Source: Geomonas limicola
GTDB lineage: Bacteria > Desulfobacterota > Desulfuromonadia > Geobacterales > Geobacteraceae
DNA: 64,000 bases
Direction of reading: 5' to 3'
NCBI RefSeq assembly: GCF_014193675.1
Contig: NZ_BLXZ01000005.1
Coordinates: forward strand, 372,001 to 436,000
Part shown: positions 35,096-50,430 of the stretch, one piece after another
Numbering within the stretch: the first letter of the stretch is position 1
How the letters are laid out: each line of letters starts with the position of its first letter
Translations under genes and position numbers: made by a program
The notes under the pieces: model-generated
Told to the model about the DNA's origin: nothing
Database searches by the model: none
The model's input: only the letters and a program-made list of their open reading frames with translations

Positions 35096-35469
35096 TTCGA
35101 CCGGTGACCCCGTAAACGACGCGCAGGGCCTGGACCAGACCTTACTCCGGGTGGGTTCAGGGGGGCCGGCACAGCGGGAAGCGGCGCGTCGCCTGACGGT
35201 GGTTACTAACCCGTCCCTGCGCATTGCCTACCTCAAGCCCCCCCCGCATCGTGGCTCCAACCACATCGAAACCGCACGCACAGCGTGACCTGCCTCAGGT
35301 ACTGACCCTGCTTGAAGCCTGGGGTCGGTCAGAACCGACACTGCACCGCTGATCCGGCGTAGGAGTCGCTGCTACAACCAGTCCCGTTGTATCCAGCCTT
35401 GGCCGTGCTAGAGTAGTGAGGGCCGTCTGGCAGGCACCTGCGTCGGCACTGAGAGTACAGGAGGGGACC
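35096..35469. other. Intergenic region, no gene seen
   Basis: 374 bases between the receiver relic and the cyclodeaminase-like gene. It holds short open stretches in all frames without ribosome sites or family signal. It may be further decayed remains of the same kinase locus plus the promoter of the next gene. Confidence 0.4.
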
Positions 35470-36573
35470 GTGTCCGCCATCAACGAGGTGATACCGGAAT
35501 ATACCGCACCGGATTTCAGCCGGCTGGGGCTCGCCCATGCACCGGTGGCCCAGACGGCTCCCGCTCCCGGGGACGGTGTGCTCCCGAAAAACTACCATGC
35601 CACCTCGAACCATCCCGAGTACGTGCACCTGGGGAGCGGCGAGTGGATCCTTGCCCGGCACAGCCGCATGGACTCGGTGATGGTGCTGCGCGGCCGGGAA
35701 CTCGAGGTGGTGGAGCCGCGCCGGGTCCGGGCCGGGGACCCGGTGGTCGTGGGGCGCACCGAAAACGGCGAAGAGGGGATCTACCTGCACATCTCCGGGT
35801 TCGAGCCGCTCACCGAACACCTAGCCGACAAGTTCTCCTTCAGAAACCGTGGCACCCGGGAAACCCCGTTCTCCCGCAGTTATGACGAGCTGTACCAGGT
35901 ACTCAGGCACGACCGGGAGCACGGCTACATCGTCTGGGTGCTGGGACCGGCGGTCGCCTTCGACATGGACAGCCGAAGCGCCATGCAGGGGCTCATCGAA
36001 GCCGGCTTCTGCCATGCCCTTTTGGCCGGCAACGCGCTGGCCACCCACGACCTGGAGGCGGCTCGCTTCAGGACCGGGCTGGGCCAGGACATTTACACCC
36101 AGGCCTTCCAGCCCATGGGACACTACAACCACCTGGATATCATCAACGAGGTGCGCCAGCGCGGGAGCATCACCCGGGCCATCGAGGAGCTCGCCCTTTG
36201 CGACGGCATCATGTACGCCTGCGAGAAAAAGGGGATACCATACGTCCTGGCCGGCTCGATCCGCGACGACGGGCCGCTACCCGAGGTGGTGCGCGATACC
36301 TACCAGGCCCAGGACGCCATGCGTGTGCACGCCAAAAAGGCCACCACGGTGATCGCCATGGCGACCCAGCTGCACTCCATCGCCTTCGGCAACATGGTCC
36401 CGAGCTACCAGGTACTGGATGACGGCACGGTGCGGCCGGTCTTCTTCTACGTGGTGGACATGACCGAATTCTGCGTCGACAAACTCGCCAACCGGGGCTC
36501 GGCACAGGCGGTCGCCATCCTGACCAACGCCCAGGACTTCATGGTAAATCTCTGGAACAACCTGAAGATGTAG
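35470..36573 (+). CDS. Archaeal-type ornithine cyclodeaminase-like protein (LOR/SDH domain, TIGR00300 type)
   Basis: 367 residues from a GTG at 35470 with AGGAGGGGACC just upstream. The N-terminal part (about 60-160; MDSVMVLRGRELEVVEPRRV) resembles the LOR/SDH conserved domain. The C-terminal part has a nucleotide-binding-like region (VWVLGPAVAFD, LLAGNALATHDLE) and IPYVLAGSIRDDGPLPEV. The family is annotated as archaeal-type ornithine cyclodeaminase: ornithine to proline plus ammonia with NAD. An arginase is encoded 6.6 kb downstream on the same strand, which would supply ornithine. The reaction is inferred from family and context. Confidence 0.75.
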   Translation: MSAINEVIPEYTAPDFSRLGLAHAPVAQTAPAPGDGVLPKNYHATSNHPEYVHLGSGEWILARHSRMDSVMVLRGRELEVVEPRRVRAGDPVVVGRTENGEEGIYLHISGFEPLTEHLADKFSFRNRGTRETPFSRSYDELYQVLRHDREHGYIVWVLGPAVAFDMDSRSAMQGLIEAGFCHALLAGNALATHDLEAARFRTGLGQDIYTQAFQPMGHYNHLDIINEVRQRGSITRAIEELALCDGIMYACEKKGIPYVLAGSIRDDGPLPEVVRDTYQAQDAMRVHAKKATTVIAMATQLHSIAFGNMVPSYQVLDDGTVRPVFFYVVDMTEFCVDKLANRGSAQAVAILTNAQDFMVNLWNNLKM

Positions 36574-37003
36574 GGTTATCCGGGTTTCCCGGGGGCAGGT
36601 GGGGCGGGGCAGGTGACAGCAGTTAGTTCCGGGAATAAAGAACTAGTATGGGATAACGTCCTACATGGGTAGGGTAAGTTTACATTGCAAAGTTTTCCGA
36701 CATTTGTTAGTTATTGTCAGGGCGCGAATAGGAATGTCTACCGAGTCCTTTTACTGCATATTTAGACATTGAAATACTGTATTTCTTGCAGCAGGTAGCC
36801 CATTCTATTCTGGAAAAGGTTCCTCGCGTGAGTTCTGTCCGTTCTCTGGCTGAATCAGCAACTGTCCCTGGTACGGTACCTCGTGCTCAGCACCGGGCAT
36901 GCCACCCGGCTCGGCCGCAACCCTCCCTTGCATTTCTCCGCTGCACCCCCTCCGGTTCAGGTTCCGGCTGCGCGCTTCCCGATACACGCTCCGGAGGGCT
37001 CCT
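36574..37003. other. Long 5' region of the signalling genes, no gene seen
   Basis: 430 bases with an AT-rich core (about 36650-36790) amid GC-rich flanks. That suggests the promoter of the following RsbT-like/kinase/CheBR series. No terminator stem or known riboswitch was recognised. Confidence 0.4.
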
Positions 37004-37393
37004 ATGAACGACAGCCAGCAGCACCTGGCCGAAGCTCCCCTGGAGTCGCTCGCCGACGTGGTCCTGGCGCGCCAGAAAGTGCGCGGCCTCGCCCTGAGGC
37101 TCGGGCTGCAGGTCGCCGACCAGACCCGCCTGGTGACCGCCACCGCGGGGCTGGGGCGCCGGCTGGTCGTTACCGGCGCCGCCGGTACCCTGCGGGTCTT
37201 CCGCTGTTTCGGTGCCCAAAGCGGCCTGCGGCTGGTCTACAGCGGCTACCCCGGTACGGCGGATGCCCTGGCCCAGCTGGTGCACGAGCCGGTAGAACCG
37301 GGGCTCCCCGGCGTGGCACAGCTGGCCGACCGCATCGAGGTGAGCGGTTGCCCCGGGACGGCCGGGTCCCTTACCCTTTACTTCTGGTTATGA
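37004..37393 (+). CDS. Degenerate RsbT-like GHKL ATPase-domain protein
   Basis: 129 residues from the ATG at 37004 with GGAGGG upstream. The pattern follows RsbT-type switch kinases: DVVLARQKVRGLALRLGL, then DQTRLVTATAGLGRRLVV, later GLPGVAQLADRIEV and GTAGSLTLYFW. The E-x-x-x-N of the ATP-binding N-box reads G-L-G-R-R here, so catalytic Glu and Asn are lost. It may therefore bind a partner without kinase action. It ends in a 4-base overlap (ATGA) with an alternative start of the following hybrid kinase gene, so the two are coupled. Confidence 0.65.
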   Translation: MNDSQQHLAEAPLESLADVVLARQKVRGLALRLGLQVADQTRLVTATAGLGRRLVVTGAAGTLRVFRCFGAQSGLRLVYSGYPGTADALAQLVHEPVEPGLPGVAQLADRIEVSGCPGTAGSLTLYFWL

Positions 37394-37428
37394 ACCTGCC
37401 CGGTAGCAGGGCCGCTCACGAGGAGCCC

Positions 37429-39450
<2,022 letters not shown>

Positions 39451-39484
39451 TAAAACGGTATCCATTCCAGCACCGGAGATCACC

Positions 39485-43108
<3,624 letters not shown>

Positions 43109-43142
43109 GGCGTTCGGCTGCTGCAGCGGCTCAGGAGGACGC

Positions 43143-44051
43143 ATGACGGACGAGGTGGGCAGCGGGAAAAAGGTTCGCATCATCGGGGTGCCGGTCGACC
43201 TGGGGCAGGCCCAGCGCGGCGTCGACTTGGGTCCTGGTGCCTTGCGCTATGCGGGGATCGCCGACCGCCTGAGCGGTCTGGGGTACCAGGTCGAGGACCA
43301 GGGGAACCTCGACGTGCCGGTGCGCGACGTCCTGGGCGGGGAGCGCGAAATGCACTACCTCCCTTCCATCCGGCGGGTCTGCGATGCGGTGTACCAGGCG
43401 GGGCGGCGGGCGGTAGAGGACGGCTTCCTGCCGCTGTTCATGGGCGGAGACCATTCCATGGCGCTCGGGTCGATCGGCGGGGTGACCCACCACGAACCGG
43501 TCGGCGTGATCTGGATCGACGCCCATGGCGACTTCAATACGCCGCAGACTTCGCCGTCGGGGAACATCCACGGCATGGTGCTCGCCGCTCTCATGGGGCA
43601 GGGGTTTCCGGAACTGGTGCAGCTTGGGCGCATCGGTCCCAAACTCCAGGTGAGCGACGTGGTGATGATCGGGATCCGGGAGCTGGACCCCCAGGAGCGC
43701 CAGCGCCTCAAGGAGAGCGGGATCGCCACCTACACCATGCGCGAGATCGACGAGCGCGGCATGGGGACCGTGGCCCGTGAGGCGGTAGAGCGGCTCGAAC
43801 ACGTGAGCCGTCTGCATGTAAGCCTCGACCTGGATGCCCTGGATCCCCTCGAGGTCCCCGGGGTCGGTACCACTTCGCCGGGCGGTCTCACCTATCGGGA
43901 GGCCCAGCTTTTGATGGAGATCATCGCCGATTCCCGGCGCCTGGCCTCCCTGGACATCGTGGAGATCAACCCCATCCTGGACCAGCGTAACCAGACCGCC
44001 AAGATCGCCGTCGAACTGGCGGCCTCGCTGCTCGGCAGCAGGATCTTGTAA
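43143..44051 (+). CDS. Arginase
   Basis: 302 residues from the ATG at 43143, preceded by AGGAGGACGC. Manganese-site motifs of the arginase family are intact: GGDHS (about residue 100), DAHGDFN (about 123-129) and SLDLDALDP (about 225). The substrate-loop pattern SGNIHGM matches arginase better than agmatinase. It hydrolyses arginine to ornithine and urea in the cytoplasm. With the ornithine cyclodeaminase-like gene upstream it could give a route to proline. A terminator follows. Confidence 0.9.
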   Translation: MTDEVGSGKKVRIIGVPVDLGQAQRGVDLGPGALRYAGIADRLSGLGYQVEDQGNLDVPVRDVLGGEREMHYLPSIRRVCDAVYQAGRRAVEDGFLPLFMGGDHSMALGSIGGVTHHEPVGVIWIDAHGDFNTPQTSPSGNIHGMVLAALMGQGFPELVQLGRIGPKLQVSDVVMIGIRELDPQERQRLKESGIATYTMREIDERGMGTVAREAVERLEHVSRLHVSLDLDALDPLEVPGVGTTSPGGLTYREAQLLMEIIADSRRLASLDIVEINPILDQRNQTAKIAVELAASLLGSRIL

Positions 44052-44088
44052 CGGGAGAGGGGGCGCTCAGGCCCAGGGACCTGAAATG

Positions 44089-44127
44089 ACGAGGGCACCG
44101 GTGTCAACCGGTGCCCTCGTTTGCTTT
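44089..44127. terminator. Terminator between arginase and cheW
   Basis: CGAGGGCACCGG pairs with CCGGTGCCCTCG, followed by T-rich TTTGCTTTT on the plus strand. It lies between convergent genes. Confidence 0.85.
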
Positions 44128-44143
44128 TGGGAACCTTTCCGCC

Positions 44144-44641
44144 TTAGGCCACCCCGCTTAACAGGCGGCGCTCTTCGTCACTCAGCATCCGGTCCAGGTC
44201 CAGAAGTACCAGCAGGCGCTCGGCCTGGTTGATCACCCCGGCCATGCACTCTTGTTCGAGCCCCGCCGAAGCAGCCGGTGGGGGCGGCTGGATCTCCTTC
44301 TCCGAGATGCGGATCACCTCGGAAACCTCGTCCACGATGAATCCCATCAGTTCGCCGATGATCTCCATGACCATGATGCGGGTGCGCTTGTCCCAGTCCG
44401 CCTCCGGAAGGTTGAACTTGCGCCTGAGCGAGATGATCGGGATCACCTTGCCGCGCAGGTTGATGACCCCCTCGACGTAGTGCGGGGTATTGGGCACCCG
44501 GGTGATGTTGAGCATGCGGATTATCTCGCGTACCAAGAGCACGTTGATGCCGTATTCCTCCTGGTCCAGGCTGAAACTGACCAACTGGATCTCGTCGTGG
44601 GTTTCCGTATCCGTTTTCTGGGTTGCTGGCAGATTGCTCAT
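44144..44641 (-). CDS. cheW: Chemotaxis coupling protein CheW
   Basis: 165 residues. Typical CheW: LVSFSLDQEEYGINVLLVREIIRM, the VEGVINLRGKVIPIISLRRKF motif, and DEVSEVIRI. A short C-terminal extension (AERLLVLLDLDRMLSDEE) matches CheW ends. It links chemoreceptors to CheA. It is convergent with arginase and stands apart from other che genes, so it probably serves the multidomain signalling set or a distant cluster. Confidence 0.93.
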   Translation of the reverse strand: MSNLPATQKTDTETHDEIQLVSFSLDQEEYGINVLLVREIIRMLNITRVPNTPHYVEGVINLRGKVIPIISLRRKFNLPEADWDKRTRIMVMEIIGELMGFIVDEVSEVIRISEKEIQPPPPAASAGLEQECMAGVINQAERLLVLLDLDRMLSDEERRLLSGVA

Positions 44642-44798
44642 CGCGCTGGGGTCCTCCTGTCGGTTGTCGCTTCGTCGATCGCGGAACGTTCTGTAAGAAT
44701 ATCGACGACGTGAGGCGCTGCTTGAGAAAAAAATGAGGGTGCAGACGGTTTACCGGGAGGAATAACGCGACAGGCTGTCGCAAGGCACTTTGGAGAGG

Positions 44799-44852
44799 AG
44801 AAAAGAAACGCCCGGACCGTCTCCCCGTCGTGGGGAGAGCGGCGCGGGCGCA
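44799..44852 (-). terminator. Terminator of the rsmD-coaD-DUF1858 operon
   Basis: CTCTCCCC pairs with GGGGAGA inside an outer CGCCCG/CGGGCG stem. On the minus strand it is followed by TTTCTTTT. It lies 27 bases after the DUF1858 gene. Confidence 0.7.
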
Positions 44853-44878
44853 GAAGCGGGCTGCGTCGTACTGGGTGC

Positions 44879-45073
44879 TTAGACGGTGATGCTGCGGTTC
44901 AGTTCGGCGAGCAGGGTGTCGATGTCGACCTTGTGAACCGAGGCCCCGTGCTCAAGTTCTTCGTAGTCCGCGATCTGGCAGTCGAAACAGTCCAGCCCGT
45001 AGCGTTCGAAGATGGGGAGGGTTTCCGGGTGACGCCTGAGTATCTCCGAAATGGTCATGGTCTTGGTGATCAC
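44879..45073 (-). CDS. DUF1858 small protein with CxxC
   Basis: 64 residues. TISEILRRHPETLPIFERYGLDCFDCQIADYEELEHGA matches DUF1858 (ScdA N-terminal-like) proteins with CxxC. The function is not established; related domains occur in di-iron and hybrid-cluster repair proteins. It follows coaD by 99 bases on the same strand. A second member lies at 58259-58456. Confidence 0.85.
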   Translation of the reverse strand: MITKTMTISEILRRHPETLPIFERYGLDCFDCQIADYEELEHGASVHKVDIDTLLAELNRSITV

Positions 45074-45172
45074 TGGAACCTCCCGATGCTGGGTTGGCTG
45101 CGTTTACTCGACATCTCAGCGCGTGCTGGCTTGCAACAGTAACAGACGCCGCTTGCCGTAGCAAGTAGAGCG

Positions 45173-45661
45173 CTAGGAACGGTTGAACTTGGCGTTGAGC
45201 GCCGCCTTGACCAGCGGCGGGACCAGTTTGTCCACCGGGCCGTTCAGCGAGCTCACCTCCTTCACGATGGAGGAGGAGAGGTAGCTGTAGGGGACCGAGG
45301 TCATCATGAACAGTGTTTCCACCTGCTTGGTGATGGAGCGGTTCATCTGGGCCAGCTGGAACTCGAACTCGAAGTCCGAGACCGCGCGCAGGCCGCGGAT
45401 TACCACCGAGGCGCCCCGTTTCTGGACAAAGTCCACCAGGAGGCCGTCGAAGGTCTCCACGTAACAGTTCGGCTTGTCGGCGAGGATCTCGGACAACAGC
45501 GTCAGCCGCTCGGGGACGCTGAACAGCGAGTTCTTCTCGGAGTTGCGGGCCACGGCCACCACCACGCCGTCGAAGATCTGCAGGGCGCGCTCGATGATGT
45601 CCAGGTGTCCAAAGGTGACCGGGTCGAAGGAACCCGGGTAGACGGCGAGTTTCAGGGGCAC
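45173..45661 (-). CDS. coaD: Phosphopantetheine adenylyltransferase
   Basis: 162 residues. The nucleotidyltransferase motif YPGSFDPVTFGHLDII is at the N-terminus and YSYLSSSIVKEVSSL at about residue 125. It makes dephospho-CoA from phosphopantetheine and ATP. It overlaps the end of rsmD by 10 bases, the common rsmD-coaD pair. Confidence 0.96.
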   Translation of the reverse strand: MPLKLAVYPGSFDPVTFGHLDIIERALQIFDGVVVAVARNSEKNSLFSVPERLTLLSEILADKPNCYVETFDGLLVDFVQKRGASVVIRGLRAVSDFEFEFQLAQMNRSITKQVETLFMMTSVPYSYLSSSIVKEVSSLNGPVDKLVPPLVKAALNAKFNRS

Positions 45662-46233
45662 TGTGCACCTCGGTCTGCGATGGTTAGAAAGGAGAGGGCG
45701 GTATCACCGTAGATCCTGCGCTCGCTCTCCTGCAGCTTGCCGAAGCTGCGGGGGATCTCTTCCTGTACAGCGAACTCCGCCACTACGGTGGTCCCGGCAT
45801 CGACCAAGGGCGATTCGCCCAGCAGCTCCAGTACCCGAACCGCCAGCCCCTCGTGGTAGGGAGGGTCGAGAATGATCAGGTGAAAGGGGGCCTCGCTGCG
45901 CGCCAGCCAGCTAAGCGCGGCCGGCGCATCCTGGTGCAGCACCTTGGCCTGAGCGTTCAACCGGGTGAGCTCCAGGTTTTTCTGGATGAGTTGCACCGAG
46001 TCGCGGTGCGCGTCGACGAAGACGGCATAGCCTGCGCCGCGGCTCAGCGCCTCGATCCCGAGGTTCCCGGTGCCGGCAAAAAGGTCCAGTACCCGCATCT
46101 CGTCGAACTCGCCCAGGCGGCTCACCAGGATGCTGAAGAGCGCCTCCTTGACGCGGTCGGCGGTCGGGCGTACCCGCATGTTCTTGGGAGCGGTGAGCCT
46201 GCGCCCCCGCGCTGAGCCTGCGATCACCCGCAT
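45652..46233 (-). CDS. rsmD: 16S rRNA (guanine(966)-N(2))-methyltransferase
   Basis: 193 residues. The start IAGSARGRRLTAPKNMRVRPT is typical of RsmD. The SAM site VLDLFAGTGNLGIEALSRGA and catalytic motif LDPPYHEG are intact. It methylates G966 of 16S rRNA. It is followed by overlapping coaD. Confidence 0.95.
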   Translation of the reverse strand: MRVIAGSARGRRLTAPKNMRVRPTADRVKEALFSILVSRLGEFDEMRVLDLFAGTGNLGIEALSRGAGYAVFVDAHRDSVQLIQKNLELTRLNAQAKVLHQDAPAALSWLARSEAPFHLIILDPPYHEGLAVRVLELLGESPLVDAGTTVVAEFAVQEEIPRSFGKLQESERRIYGDTALSFLTIADRGAQCP

Positions 46234-46340
46234 AGAATCTATTCCTTCATCCGGTCGATATTACCGGCTTTTCATGCTTCTCGCGTTGTAGCCTGCTCTA
46301 TTACCACGATGCACCCATGGCGTCAATGGCAACTTTAAAG

Positions 46341-46368
46341 TTGACAGTGTATCAGGGCCGTATATAAA
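46341..46368 (+). promoter_or_regulatory. Sigma-70-type promoter for dgt
   Basis: TTGACA at 46341, a 16-base spacer and TATAAA at 46363. It lies in an AT-rich gap of 291 bases upstream of dgt, with no other gene in it. Confidence 0.6.
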
Positions 46369-46524
46369 TAGCGGGAATATTATGTGCTTTAGCGCCGCAG
46401 CCTGGATAAGAAGCGTCTTTAGCTGCTGCGGATTCTTTTTTCACCGGTGTTTTTCTGGATAATGACGATCGACAGTCGTTTGGACTCGTGCTGAAACGTC
46501 TCGTTCTTCAGGAAGGGGGAGTGG

Positions 46525-47673
46525 ATGAGAGATGGGGAGATGATGGAGCGAAACGACCTGGCAGGGTATGCGGCCCGCAGTGACAGTTCCCGCGGGCGCA
46601 AGTACCAGGAGGAGTTCCGCGACAACCGGCCGGCGTTCGAGAGGGACCGCGACCGCATCATCCATTGTGCCGCCTTTCGCCGTCTCGAGTACAAGACCCA
46701 GGTCTTCGTAAACCACGAGGGGGACTACTACCGCACCCGGCTCACCCACTCGCTCGAGGTGGCGCAGATTGGGAAGGGGATCGCCCGCCGCCTGGGGCTC
46801 AACGAGGAGCTCACCGAGACCCTGGCACTTGCCCACGACCTGGGGCACACCCCCTTCGGCCATACCGGGGAGGAGGTGCTGAACCGGCTCATGGAGGGGT
46901 TTGGCGGCTTCGAGCACAACCTGCAGTCGCTGCGCGTCGTGGACGAGCTTGAGGAGCGCTACCCCAACTTCAACGGCCTGAACCTCTCCTGGGAGGTGCG
47001 CGAGGGGATCGCCAAGCATTCCACCCCCTACGATCTCCCCACGACCGCCTTCGCCGAGTTCCTGCCCGGGGTCGTCCCCTCCATAGAGGCCCAGCTCATC
47101 AACCTGGCCGACGAGATCGCCTACAATAACCACGACATCGACGACGGGCTCAAGTCCGGCTACATCAACCTGGCGCAACTGCGCAGCGTGGAGTTGTGGG
47201 AGGAGGTCCACGAGGGGATCCTGCGCAAGTACCCGGGGATCGATCCCGACCGTGCCGTCTGCCAGACCGTGAGTGCGCTCATCGGCGTGTTGATCACCGA
47301 CCTCGTGGTGACCACCGCCGCCAACCTCGAGTCCCTTAACATAGAGACCCAGGAGGACCTGCGCCGGGTGAACCTGCCGGTGGTCGCCTTCAGCCCGGAG
47401 ATGGCCAGGCGTAACGCCCAGTTGAAACGTTTCCTGTTCCAGAACCTCTACCGGCACTACAAGGTCGAGCGCATGCGGGTGAAGGCCGAGCGCTACCTGG
47501 CCGAGCTCTTCGATGTGTACGTGAAGCACCCCACGCTGCTCCCCTTGAAGCACCAGATGAAGATGGAACGCGAGGGGCGCGAGCGGGTAATCTGCGACTA
47601 CATCGCCGGCATGACCGACCGGTTTGCGCTCGATGAGTTCAAGAAGTTGTTTGAGCCGTACGAGAGGGTGTAG
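46525..47673 (+). CDS. dgt: dGTP triphosphohydrolase-like HD protein
   Basis: 382 residues. HD-domain metal ligands: His in RTRLTHSLEVAQIG, HD in LAHDLGHTPFGH, and a later Asp in NLADEIAYNNHDID. The N-terminal FRRLEYKTQVF and the C-terminal length fit the dGTPase family. It removes triphosphate from dGTP and probably other dNTPs. The start at 46525 has a purine-rich GGAAGGGGGAG upstream; ATGs at 46540 and 46543 are alternatives. Confidence 0.92.
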   Translation: MRDGEMMERNDLAGYAARSDSSRGRKYQEEFRDNRPAFERDRDRIIHCAAFRRLEYKTQVFVNHEGDYYRTRLTHSLEVAQIGKGIARRLGLNEELTETLALAHDLGHTPFGHTGEEVLNRLMEGFGGFEHNLQSLRVVDELEERYPNFNGLNLSWEVREGIAKHSTPYDLPTTAFAEFLPGVVPSIEAQLINLADEIAYNNHDIDDGLKSGYINLAQLRSVELWEEVHEGILRKYPGIDPDRAVCQTVSALIGVLITDLVVTTAANLESLNIETQEDLRRVNLPVVAFSPEMARRNAQLKRFLFQNLYRHYKVERMRVKAERYLAELFDVYVKHPTLLPLKHQMKMEREGRERVICDYIAGMTDRFALDEFKKLFEPYERV

Positions 47674-47731
47674 GGGGGCAGGTGTTTCCCGCGCGGATCG
47701 GCCCGAACCCGAACTTACGGCACCAGATAAA

Positions 47732-47764
47732 CAAAAAGCGGGGGCTATTTGCCCCCGCTTTTTT
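47732..47764. terminator. Bidirectional terminator between dgt and the YhbY gene
   Basis: AAGCGGGGGC pairs with GCCCCCGCTT, with A- and T-runs on either side, between convergent genes. Confidence 0.92.
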
Positions 47765-47786
47765 ACCTCACCCTGCGCTTGCCCGT

Positions 47787-48080
47787 TTACTTCTTGGGAA
47801 GCTCCAGCCTGGGCTCTTTGGCCGCCCGGTACAACAGCAGCGTTCTGCCCAGCACCTGGGCCAGTTCGGCACCAGCGGCAGTGCAGAGCTCCTCGGCCAC
47901 CTCGTGGCGGTCGATCAGGCAGCTCTCCAGGATCTTCACCTTGATGAGTTCATGGCTTTCCAGCGCCTCGTTTGTCTCGCGGATCACCGCCTCGCTCACA
48001 TCACTCTTGCCGACCGTGATGACCGGTTTAAGCCCATGTCCCAGGGCCCGGAGAAATCTCTTTTGTTTTCCCGATAGCAT
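47787..48080 (-). CDS. YhbY-family RNA-binding protein (CRM domain)
   Basis: 97 residues from the ATG at 48080 with AAAGGAAG upstream. The whole length is one CRM domain: MLSGKQKRFLRALGHGLKPVI, then VGKSDVSEAVI, and a KVKILESC strand. Members associate with pre-50S ribosomes. It is monocistronic and convergent with dgt. Confidence 0.92.
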   Translation of the reverse strand: MLSGKQKRFLRALGHGLKPVITVGKSDVSEAVIRETNEALESHELIKVKILESCLIDRHEVAEELCTAAGAELAQVLGRTLLLYRAAKEPRLELPKK

Positions 48081-48402
48081 CGTTCTTCCTTTGCGACTTC
48101 TGCAGCTCGAGTGCGACCCATTCGATGGCCGCCCCTGCAAAAACCTTCGTTATGTTTCTTAAACCAGCCTGAGTGTATAGCATCTTGCCGCACAGATAGC
48201 AAGTAAGGCCGCCGATACCGCCCGATTCAGAGCTGTGAAATGCGCGGGAATGGCTCGTCAGCTCGCGACAAAGGACGTTACCTACTCACCCACCGGTGTG
48301 GCCATCCTCCCCAGTGTTTGCTGCAGGTTGCGCCGGGACCATGCCGGGCTGGATGTTTAGGGAAACCTAATTTTTCTCGGTGCTTTAGGGTGCAGTTTCG
48401 CC
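48081..48402. other. Divergent gap, no gene seen
   Basis: 322 bases between the YhbY gene and the pyr promoter. It should hold the YhbY promoter. Open frames here have no ribosome site or recognisable product. Confidence 0.4.
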
Positions 48403-48431
48403 TTGACTCTCTCTGGAGGCAATGGTACTTT
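48403..48431 (+). promoter_or_regulatory. Promoter of the pyrimidine genes
   Basis: TTGACT at 48403, a 17-base spacer and TACTTT at 48426. The PyrR-type leader begins about 30 bases later. Confidence 0.5.
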
Positions 48432-48461
48432 TAGCGAAATTTTTAGCATGCCTTTTAAATT

Positions 48462-48486
48462 AGCCCCGTGAGGTTAGCAAAGGTGC
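48462..48486 (+). promoter_or_regulatory. PyrR binding loop in the leader RNA
   Basis: CCCCGTGAGGTTAGCAAAGG follows the pattern of the PyrR-binding anti-antiterminator (CC-x-G-x-GAGG-x-U-x-x-x-AAGG). It lies about 50 bases before the terminator and 175 before pyrR. With UMP bound, PyrR should stabilise this loop and allow termination. Confidence 0.6.
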
Positions 48487-48513
48487 AGAAAGTCACACTC
48501 TCAGTCTATCTGT

Positions 48514-48553
48514 AAGAGCCTTTCAGCCTACGCGCGGAGAGGCTCTTTTTATT
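48514..48553 (+). terminator. Attenuator terminator upstream of pyrR
   Basis: AGAGCCT pairs with AGGCTCT across an 18-base loop, followed by TTTTT. It sits between promoter and pyrR, as in PyrR-controlled attenuation. Confidence 0.75.
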
Positions 48554-48588
48554 AGCAGGATGGGCCCTTGTCTGGGCCGGCTAAATGA

Positions 48589-49194
<606 letters not shown>

Positions 49195-49200
49195 ACCACT

Positions 49201-49345
49201 GACAGGGATGAATGGGATTAACTACCTAACAGGGATGAATGGGATACAGGGGATAAACCCTGAAACCGAAAGACGTTAGGGGAAAGACATAACCAAAACT
49301 TCGTAGAGAAGGTTTTATCCCGTTTATCCCATTCATCCCTGTTCG
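49201..49345. repeat. Inverted-repeat element between pyrR and pyrB
   Basis: CAGGGATGAATGGGAT occurs directly at 49203-49218 and 49230-49245 and inverted at 49326-49341. The arms continue into GGATAAAC/GTTTATCC. About 145 bases, non-coding. It resembles a small palindromic element. Confidence 0.75.
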
Positions 49346-49390
49346 AATTGAAGTTTTGTTGCTGACACTACGAGTTTCAAGGGGGGAACC

Positions 49391-50326
49391 ATGGGGTTCA
49401 GGCACAAAGACATCATTGCCCTCAAGGATCTGACCAAAGAGGAGATCGAACTGCTCCTCAATACGGCAGACAGCCTTGACGAAATCAACCGCCGCGACAT
49501 CAAGAAGGTTCCGACCTTGCGCGGCAAAACGGTCGTCAACCTCTTCTACGAGGCATCCACCCGTACCCGAACCTCCTTTGAAATTGCTGCAAAACGGCTC
49601 TCCTGCGACACGGTCAATATCACCGCGTCGACGAGCTCGGTCACCAAGGGCGAAACGCTCTCCGATACCGCCAACAACATCCTGGCCATGAAGCCGGACA
49701 TCATCGTGATGCGCCACTCCATCTCGGGCGCCCACGAATACCTCGCCAAGCGGGTCTCCTGCTCGGTGATCAATGCGGGCGACGGCGCGCACGAGCACCC
49801 CTCCCAGGGGCTTCTCGACATGCTCACCATGCGCCAGAAGTACGGCAAGCTTGCGGGACTCAAGGTCGCCATCGTGGGCGACATTACCCACTCCCGGGTG
49901 GCGCGCTCCAACATCTACGGCCTCACCACCATGGGCGCCCAGGTCTTTCTGGCCGGCCCGCCGACCATGATGCCGGTCGGGATCGAACGCCTGGGTAACG
50001 TCACCGTCTGCAAGGACATGCGCGAGGCGGTGGACCAGGCCGACGTGGTGATGATGCTGAGAATCCAGCTGGAGCGCCAGGGGAAGACGCTGCTTCCCAG
50101 CATGCGCGAGTACGCCCGTTACTTCGGCCTGAACCCCGAGGTTCTCAAACTGGCCAAGCCTGGCGCCATGGTCATGCACCCCGGGCCGATCAACCGCGGC
50201 GTCGAGTTGTCCTCGTACGTGGCTGACTGCGACCAGTCCTATATCCTGAAGCAGGTCTCAAACGGCGTCGCCATCAGGATGGCCATGCTCTACCACGTTT
50301 GCGGCGGCGAGCCGGCGGAAGGCTAA
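49391..50326 (+). CDS. pyrB: Aspartate carbamoyltransferase, catalytic subunit
   Basis: 311 residues. Carbamoyl-phosphate site [21 protein letters not shown] and the C-terminal [11 protein letters not shown] are intact. It joins carbamoyl phosphate and aspartate in de novo pyrimidine synthesis. No pyrI regulatory subunit is seen. The GGGGGGAACC ribosome site is just upstream. pyrC follows after 104 bases. Confidence 0.97.
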   Translation: MGFRHKDIIALKDLTKEEIELLLNTADSLDEINRRDIKKVPTLRGKTVVNLFYEASTRTRTSFEIAAKRLSCDTVNITASTSSVTKGETLSDTANNILAMKPDIIVMRHSISGAHEYLAKRVSCSVINAGDGAHEHPSQGLLDMLTMRQKYGKLAGLKVAIVGDITHSRVARSNIYGLTTMGAQVFLAGPPTMMPVGIERLGNVTVCKDMREAVDQADVVMMLRIQLERQGKTLLPSMREYARYFGLNPEVLKLAKPGAMVMHPGPINRGVELSSYVADCDQSYILKQVSNGVAIRMAMLYHVCGGEPAEG

Positions 50327-50430
50327 AAGCTAAGTTCTGCGTGGTAAATCGGGCTTGGTGCTTTTCAACTTAGAACCTAGAACATAGACCCTAGAACGGA
50401 TTTATCCGGTTCTTAGCGAGGTGCTTCGAG

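Noticed and set aside
36574..37003. Possible c-di-GMP (GEMM) riboswitch, common in Geobacter leaders
   Set aside because: The conserved core sequences were not found in this or other long leaders of the window.
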